DNA of 64,000 bases from NCBI RefSeq assembly GCF_949987535.1, contig NC_080075.1:60175636-60239635 (forward strand), written 5' to 3'. The stretch is from Balaenoptera acutorostrata (taxonomy: Eukaryota; Chordata; Mammalia; Artiodactyla; Balaenopteridae). Both the position numbers and the translations under genes were made by a program. Shown piece by piece: positions 58,371 through 64,000 of this stretch; the first letter of the stretch is position 1, and each line of letters opens with the position of its first letter. The notes under the pieces were generated by a model that was not told where the DNA came from, ran no database searches, and saw nothing but the letters and a program-made list of their open reading frames with translations.

Positions 58371-59503
58371 GGGGAAATAAAGAAGAGTCAAATTTTTTTA
58401 AAAACCCTAATCGTTATAGAATTCAGGCAAGCATATGCCCCATAAGAGAATAACTAAAGAAGTGGCCTGCTTTTAGAGGTGGCTGGAGAGAACCTCTTCT
58501 AAGCTGGCACTTGAACCATGAAAAAGACCCAGCAACATGAATATCATGGAACAGAACATTCTAAGAAGGTGAAGCAACTTGTACAAACTTCCTCAAGTGG
58601 AAAATGGAAAGTGTTTTCAATGCTCAAGCAATAAAACAAGGTCACTGCTGCTAGAATGTGGAGCCTGATATGAGATGAGGCTGGTCATGGGAAGGAATTT
58701 GGGTTTTATTGTAGTCATTGAGAAAGCTAGTGACAATAATATTCTTTGAGTGTATATATCTAATGTGTAATTAAGTATTTGTTAAAGATCTGCCTTTCTT
58801 CCAAAAGCTTCATAAGGGCAAAGAGCACATTTCATTTATTCCAGGTGTCATGTCTTAAGTAATACCTGGTATATGGGTAGTGTTTATTAAATAGATTGTG
58901 TGAAGGCCTGGAATCAACCTCATTAACCACAAATTTTTCATTGCCGATCTTAATAAACACTTCAGTAGGACCTGAATATATAATCTCAACAAATGTTAGG
59001 TTGACTGCATAAGTATCATTCTCTAAGATCTTATCAAGGGGTCTTTACATAATTGAAGACCTGTTATCTAGAAGTAATAAGCTTTTCCTTTTTGTTTGCT
59101 TGCTTCCCCCTCCTGCCCAACAAAAAATCAGGATTAATAGGTAGAAATTTGCTCTTGGTGATTTACGAGTTCCCCGAGTTTCCTTTCATTGGGATTGTTC
59201 AAGCCAAATCAACAAACAATTTAACAGCTATTCAAAAGAAAGGAATCTTATAATGCAAGGGTTTGCACTAATAGAGAGCACCAACATTCTCTACTAATAT
59301 AAGATCTAAGTCTTTCATGGCTATTATCATAAATGCCTTTCTAATAACTCAATGAATAAATTGTAGTAGGTCACTTAGATAAAAATAAATTTTATCTTGC
59401 CTCAGTAGCTCCTGACTTAGTGTTTGACCTTGAAAACATACATTTTTGGCCTCTGGTTGCACTTCTGTTGTATTTGCAGGCAATGGAAATACCAGTAAAC
59501 ATT
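58371..59503. other. unclassified non-coding sequence
   Basis: No supported gene or repeat. Confidence 0.55.
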
Positions 59504-59857
59504 TCTTTTTTTTTAATAAATTTATTTATTTATTTTTGGCTGCTTTGGTTCTTCATTGCTGTGCGAGGCTTCCTCTATTTGCAGTGAGCAGGGGCTACTT
59601 TCATTGCAGTGCGCGGGCTTCTCATTGTGGTGGCTTCTCTTGTTGCAGAGCACAGGCCCTAGGGCGCACAGGCTTCGGTAGTTGTGGCACGCGGGCTCAG
59701 TAGTTGTGGCTCACAGGCTCTAGAGTGCAGGCTCAGTAGTTGTGGTGCACGAGCTTAGCTGCTCCGCGGCATGTGGGATCTTCCCGGACCAGGCCTCAAA
59801 CCCATGTCCTCTGCATTGGCAGGTGGATTCTTAACCACTGTGCCACCAGGGAAGCTC
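59504..59857 (-). mobile_element. CHR-type tRNA-derived SINE, diverged
   Basis: On the minus strand it starts AGGAGCTTCCCTGGTGGCAC at 59857 and ends in ATAAATAAATAAATTT plus an A run at about 59504. It is homologous to the SINEs at 2.7 and 11.6 kb. Its A and B boxes are altered (B box GGTTTGAGGCC) and its CpG sites are largely TG or CA, so it looks older. I see no clear target-site duplication. The 85-codon plus-strand open frame at 59446 is not a gene. Confidence 0.88.
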
Positions 59858-60998
59858 CTGGCAGTTCTTTCTTAAACAGAGCTATAAATCAAAATTCACG
59901 TGGTGATGAGTTTCTCATTTTCTGAAGTTTTTTAGAAAGTCTGCAAAAATTATAATAGAAATAAGTGTAAAGTAGCCAGATTATACTCATATTCTGTGTG
60001 CAAACCCCAAGATTTACCAGAATCACAATGTTTGGCATTAGCAGGACTGTTTTTATTTTCTCAGTCATATATGATTGTCGAATAATTTTTTGTCCCCCTC
60101 CGTGATAGAGGAGCTTAAAGTAATTCTGTACTGATGACTTCATTGTTAGCTTTTTAAAATCTTCTTTACTGCTGCTCTTCTTTTTTCTTATTCTATGTAA
60201 ATGTTAGTTTTCTAACTACATGTGAAAATAAGCATGACATTAATCACAGACTAATGAGCAATTGAACTATAAAAAAAAAACCTTACTGAATAAAAATATA
60301 CTCAGTAGCTTGAACATACCCAAATTTCCGTATAAAGTAGGCTTATTTAAGTATCACTGCAAAGATGTGCTCTACAAGCTAAAAATGTCCTTAAGGTTGC
60401 TGTAGTTTACTTTATTTCCTTGATTTGAGACACATTAATGCCTATGTGAAATATGCCAAAGCTCAATAGAAATGAATCTCATTAGTATTTAAATACAACA
60501 ATTAATTTATGTTGTTATTTATTGGCCAGTTATAATAGAAATTACAGTGTTTAGCAGAGGACAATCAGGTTTCCAAGAGCTATAATTTTGCCTGCAGTGG
60601 ATAGGAGACAGATAAAATCAATGCCCACAGCAATAGCATCCACTGTGTTTCCCCCATCTTCTTCTGAATATATCTGATTTTATAAATAAGAAGTGTGCTA
60701 AACTACACTTTCTCAATTTTTTCATTGGTGTTCAGTGATTTGAGTAATTTTTAATCTTCCTTCTCACTGCTTTTTTTCCTTTCTCCTTATCTGAGACTAT
60801 TATATAATAAGCTGAGTTTCTTGAAAGGTTTAGATTTTGTTTCAATCATTTTCATAATGAATTTACAAAATACATTGCACTTTTTACTTTGAGGAGCTAT
60901 ATGGTGGCAATATATATTTACATGGGTTCTTAATCATCACAAGTCAAACTGCATAAACTTTAAATGCAATACTGCATTATACTGAGAAAAAGTGATGT
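59858..60998. other. unclassified non-coding sequence
   Basis: AT-rich; no gene or confident repeat seen. Confidence 0.55.
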
Positions 60999-61012
60999 AA
61001 CAATGACCTCTT

Positions 61013-62462
61013 TTTTTATTGAAGTATAGCTGTTGATTTATAATTTTACATTAGTTTCGGCCATACAGCCTAGTGATTTGGCATTTTTACAGATTATACT
61101 CCGTTAAAAGTTATTACAAGATAATGGCTATAATTCCTTGTGCTATACAAAATATCCTTGTTGCTTATCTATTTTATACCTAGTAGTTTGAATCTCTTAA
61201 TCTCATACCCCTAACTTGCCCCCCCTTCTTCCTCCAATATGGTAACCACTAATTTGTTTTCTTTATGTATGAGTCTGTTTCTGCTTTGCTATATACATTC
61301 ATTTGTATTATTTTTTTAGACTCTACATATAAGTGATATCATACAGTGCTTATCTTTCTCTATCTGACTTACTTCACTAAGCATAGTATTCTCTAGATCC
61401 ATCATCAACCTTGCTGAAAATGGCAGAATTTCATTCTTTTGATGGCTGAGTAATATTCCATTGTGTATAATATATATATCCTTTCCAATGGAATATATAT
61501 ATTACATTGTGACATATATATCACATCTTCTTTATCCATTCATCTGTTGATGGACACTTTGATTGCTTCCATATCTTGGCTATTGTAAATAGTGCTGCTA
61601 TGAACATAGGAGTGCATGTATCTTTTCAGAATAGTGTTTTCATTTCTTTCCAGATGTATACTGAGTAGTAGAATTGCTGGATCATATGGTAGTTCTGTTT
61701 TTAGTTTTTTGAGGAACCTCCATACTGTTTTTCATAGTGGCTGGACCAATTTATATTCCCACCAACAGTGTACCAGTGTCCCATTTTCTCCATATCCTTG
61801 CCAACATTTGTTATTTGTAGACTTTTTGATGAGAGCCATTATGACAGGTGTGAGGTGATATCTCATTACTGTTTTGATTTGCATTTCTCTAATAATTAGT
61901 GATGTTGAACATCTTTTCATGTGCCTATTGACCATCTATATGTCTTCTCTGGAAAAATGTCTGTTCAGGTTTTCTGCCCATTTTTTGATTGGGTTTTTTT
62001 TTTTATATTGAGTCATATGTGCTGTTTATGTATTTTGATTCTAATTCCTTGTTGGTCATATTATTTGCAAATATTTTATCCCATTCCATAGGTTGTCTTT
62101 TCATTTTGTCAATGGTTTCCTTTCTTTGTAAAAGCTTTTAAGCTTAATTGGGTCCCATTTGTTTATTTTTGCTTTTATTTCTTTTGCCTTAGGAGATAGT
62201 TCCAAAAAATATTGCTTCAATTTATGTCCAACAGTGTTCTGCCTATGTTCTCTTCTAGGAGTTTTTTGGTTTCAGGTCTTACATTTACATCTGTAATCCA
62301 TTTTGAGTTTAGTTTTATATATGGTGTGAGGAAGTGTTCGAATCTCATTCTTCTACATGTAGCTGTCCAGTTTTCCCAGCACCACTTAGTGAAGAGGCTG
62401 TCTTTTCTCCATTGTATATTCTTGCCTCCTTTGTCATAGATTAGTTAGTCGTAGGTGCATGG
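61013..62462 (-). mobile_element. L1-F: 5'-truncated LINE-1 with target-site duplication
   Basis: A T run, the 3' UTR (TGTTGATTTATAATTTTACA, TTCGGCCATACAGCCTAGTG) and about 1 kb of the ORF2 C-terminal part, reversed. AACAATGACCTCTT at 60999-61012 and AACAATAACCTCTT at 62463-62476 form a 14-bp target-site duplication with one mismatch. The ORF2 remnant includes [11 protein letters not shown] near 61800 and has many breaks. The 3' UTR resembles that of L1-C more than those of L1-A and L1-B. Confidence 0.93.
61453..61496. repeat. inverted repeat in L1-F
   Basis: ATATTCCATTG at 61453-61463 pairs with CAATGGAATAT at 61486-61496 across a TA-rich loop. L1-A, L1-B and L1-D have only the first arm here, so the second arm is extra sequence. 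Confidence 0.85.
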
Positions 62463-62509
62463 AACAATAACCTCTTGATTGTGTCTCAATCTGTAGGAAT
62501 CCTAATCAC

Positions 62510-62665
62510 TCTTTAATGTCCTCTGCGTATATTAACTCTTCTAAGAATTCTTCTGTGACTTTTCATAGCCAGGAATAAGCTTTTCCTCTCCCTGTTCAAT
62601 GTCCATAGTATTATGTTTAGATTTCTGTTATGGAGTTTACCACATTCTGTCTTTTAGTATAATTT
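62510..62665 (+). repeat. L2 3' region fragment, diverged
   Basis: TCTTCTAAGAATTCTTCTGT, GACTTTTCATAGCC and the T/C-rich text to TACCACATTCTGTC suggest L2 between the ORF2 end and the 3' end. Confidence 0.4.
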
Positions 62666-64000
62666 TGAAACCAGCTAGCAAAAAGGGCTGGTTGTGTGTT
62701 TGGCAGTAATGATCATCGTAGTAAAATCTCTAAGATTCTGAAGATTTCAAAATAATTTGCTTAAAATATAAATGTCTTTATTTCATAGAGCTTTGGCACT
62801 TCCTAATTTATTTGTTAATATTTGGAGAAGTGAAATAAGGGGAAGTAGGACAGATTTAAAGGGGAAGTTTTCCTAGAGTGTATGGCATTTCTTCATGGGA
62901 GGGAGGGGCCAGGTGACAGAATGTGTATAAGTGCTTGGGGTAGGAAGATACCACCACCACCAGGGGGCCTCCTCAGAGGTCCTGAGAGCGATAGACCCCT
63001 AAATGGAAGTGAAAATTGGGTAAAGACAGTGATATGGAGGACATTCTAATCACACTTTACAATTCAGCTCTGACTGGCCCTAAAAAAGAGGAGGCTTACC
63101 TGCTTTCTGTGCCTATAGAAGACCAGACCAAATAATAGGAAACAGGCTTATCTTACTTTAAGGCATGGCTATGTTGTTTGGACATAAGAAAAACTCTTCT
63201 CTGTATGAGTACACATCAAAGTGGGACAATGGGAGAAGTTTTGATTTTTTTAAGCTCAAATGTTTTTAAGAAAGAAATTGTAAACTATTCCCTGGATTAT
63301 TTAGTGTCTTTACAATTCCTTAGCCTAGAAAGTAGCACTAGACAGCTTTTAAATTTCTTTTTCAGGGGTCTCATTTTACAAGGAAGAACAAAGTCGTAAC
63401 CTTAAGAGAAGGAATTTTTTTTTTGGATGTATATGAAGGCTATGTTTTTAGGAAATCACTGTCAAGTGCTGGCATTAATCATTTAGGCACTATGTGGGTC
63501 ACAGACTTAAAGTGATATTAATTTCAATCCTCATTTGCCCATAGGATGAATGACAGAAAAATGATACTAATGATAAAACAACCCATACACCTAGGCACAC
63601 ACATACTACTGGTCTACCAATCATTCCCCATGTTAGGCTAGGCTAGTGGAAAGGGAGATACATGTTGTGTTGGCTGTGGTAACATTAGTACAATGAACTG
63701 ATGTCAGTCTGATCACATTGATGGCATTATGGGATCGCATCCATGAACTGAGGCCTCTGTCATCCTGCAGTTTTCTTTTTCTCCCTTCCTTCTATCTTCC
63801 TCTGATCTCTCCCTTCTTTTCTTTAAACAAATGTTGAATAAATATTAGTGTCATGATCTAAAATGTGCATTAGAAATATATTGGAAATCATGTACAGTCC
63901 TTTTCTTTGGGGAGCAAACTATCAAGGTTACAATTCATGCCAACTTTCTCTAAGTAGTCTAATCCAGAATTGGGCCCTTAGTAATTAAAGAGCTACAAGT
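62666..64000. other. unclassified non-coding sequence
   Basis: No supported gene or repeat; a 73-codon open frame at 63178 has no motif. Confidence 0.55.

Noticed and set aside
14175..62462. Regularly recurring similar blocks that might suggest a gene cluster or segmental duplication
   Set aside because: The similarity between 14-21 kb, 45-49 kb, 51-57 kb and 61-62 kb is explained by independent L1 insertions. Each has its own tail, and several have their own target duplication.
1..64000. CRISPR arrays, operons, prokaryotic or phage genes
   Set aside because: No spaced direct repeats of the right kind, no dense coding and no ribosome-binding sites. The content is wholly that of mammalian non-coding DNA.

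Overview
The window is mammalian nuclear DNA, almost certainly from a cetacean or a close cetartiodactyl relative. It is AT-rich and has no operon structure and no long intact reading frame. It carries three copies of a tRNA-headed SINE whose 5' end reads GCTTCCCTGGTGGCGCAGTGG; this is the CHR-type SINE of whales and hippos. It also carries several LINE-1 copies whose 5' UTR and ORF text is of the cetartiodactyl L1 type. I found no protein-coding exon I could defend, no functional RNA gene, no CRISPR array and no prokaryotic feature. Intronic or intergenic DNA is the best description.

Layout, left to right. 0-14 kb is mostly unclassified sequence with old MIR, L2 and L1M fragments, an LTR fragment, two CHR-type SINEs (2.7 kb minus strand with a perfect 13-bp target-site duplication; 11.6 kb plus strand) and a 3'-end L1 fragment at 10.2 kb. 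14.2-21.3 kb is a nearly full-length minus-strand L1 (called L1-A), with a CpG-rich 5' UTR and decayed ORF1 and ORF2. 21.3-28.2 kb is mostly unclassified, with MIR and L2 relics, a small fold-back element at 23.5 kb and a possible processed pseudogene at 22.6-23.3 kb. 28.2-31.4 kb is an ancient L1M interrupted by an LTR fragment and by a younger L1 tail (L1-E) with a perfect 19-bp target-site duplication. 31.4-43.7 kb is mostly unclassified, with MIR, L2 and L1M 3' UTR pieces, an LTR-like segment at 41.1-41.7 kb and a weak hAT-transposase-like relic near 43 kb.

43.7-58.4 kb is a stack of nested retrotransposons. A 4.7-kb L1 with two internal deletions (L1-C) sits in an ancient L1M. An ORF1-only, HAL1-like element follows. 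A 5.9-kb L1 (L1-B) then splits an ancient L2 inside its reverse-transcriptase region. 58.4-64 kb is mostly unclassified, with a third SINE at 59.5 kb and a 5'-truncated L1 (L1-F) at 61.0-62.5 kb.

Nothing here forms a working gene set. The elements share one machinery: L1 ORF2 protein is the expected source of the endonuclease and reverse transcriptase that moved the L1 copies and the SINEs. Every L1 copy I could follow is broken by frameshifts, stops or deletions, so none looks able to move now. The most informative signals are the nesting order, the target-site duplications, the internal deletions, and the fact that all six younger L1 copies lie on the minus strand. I see no evidence for a previously undescribed biological system.
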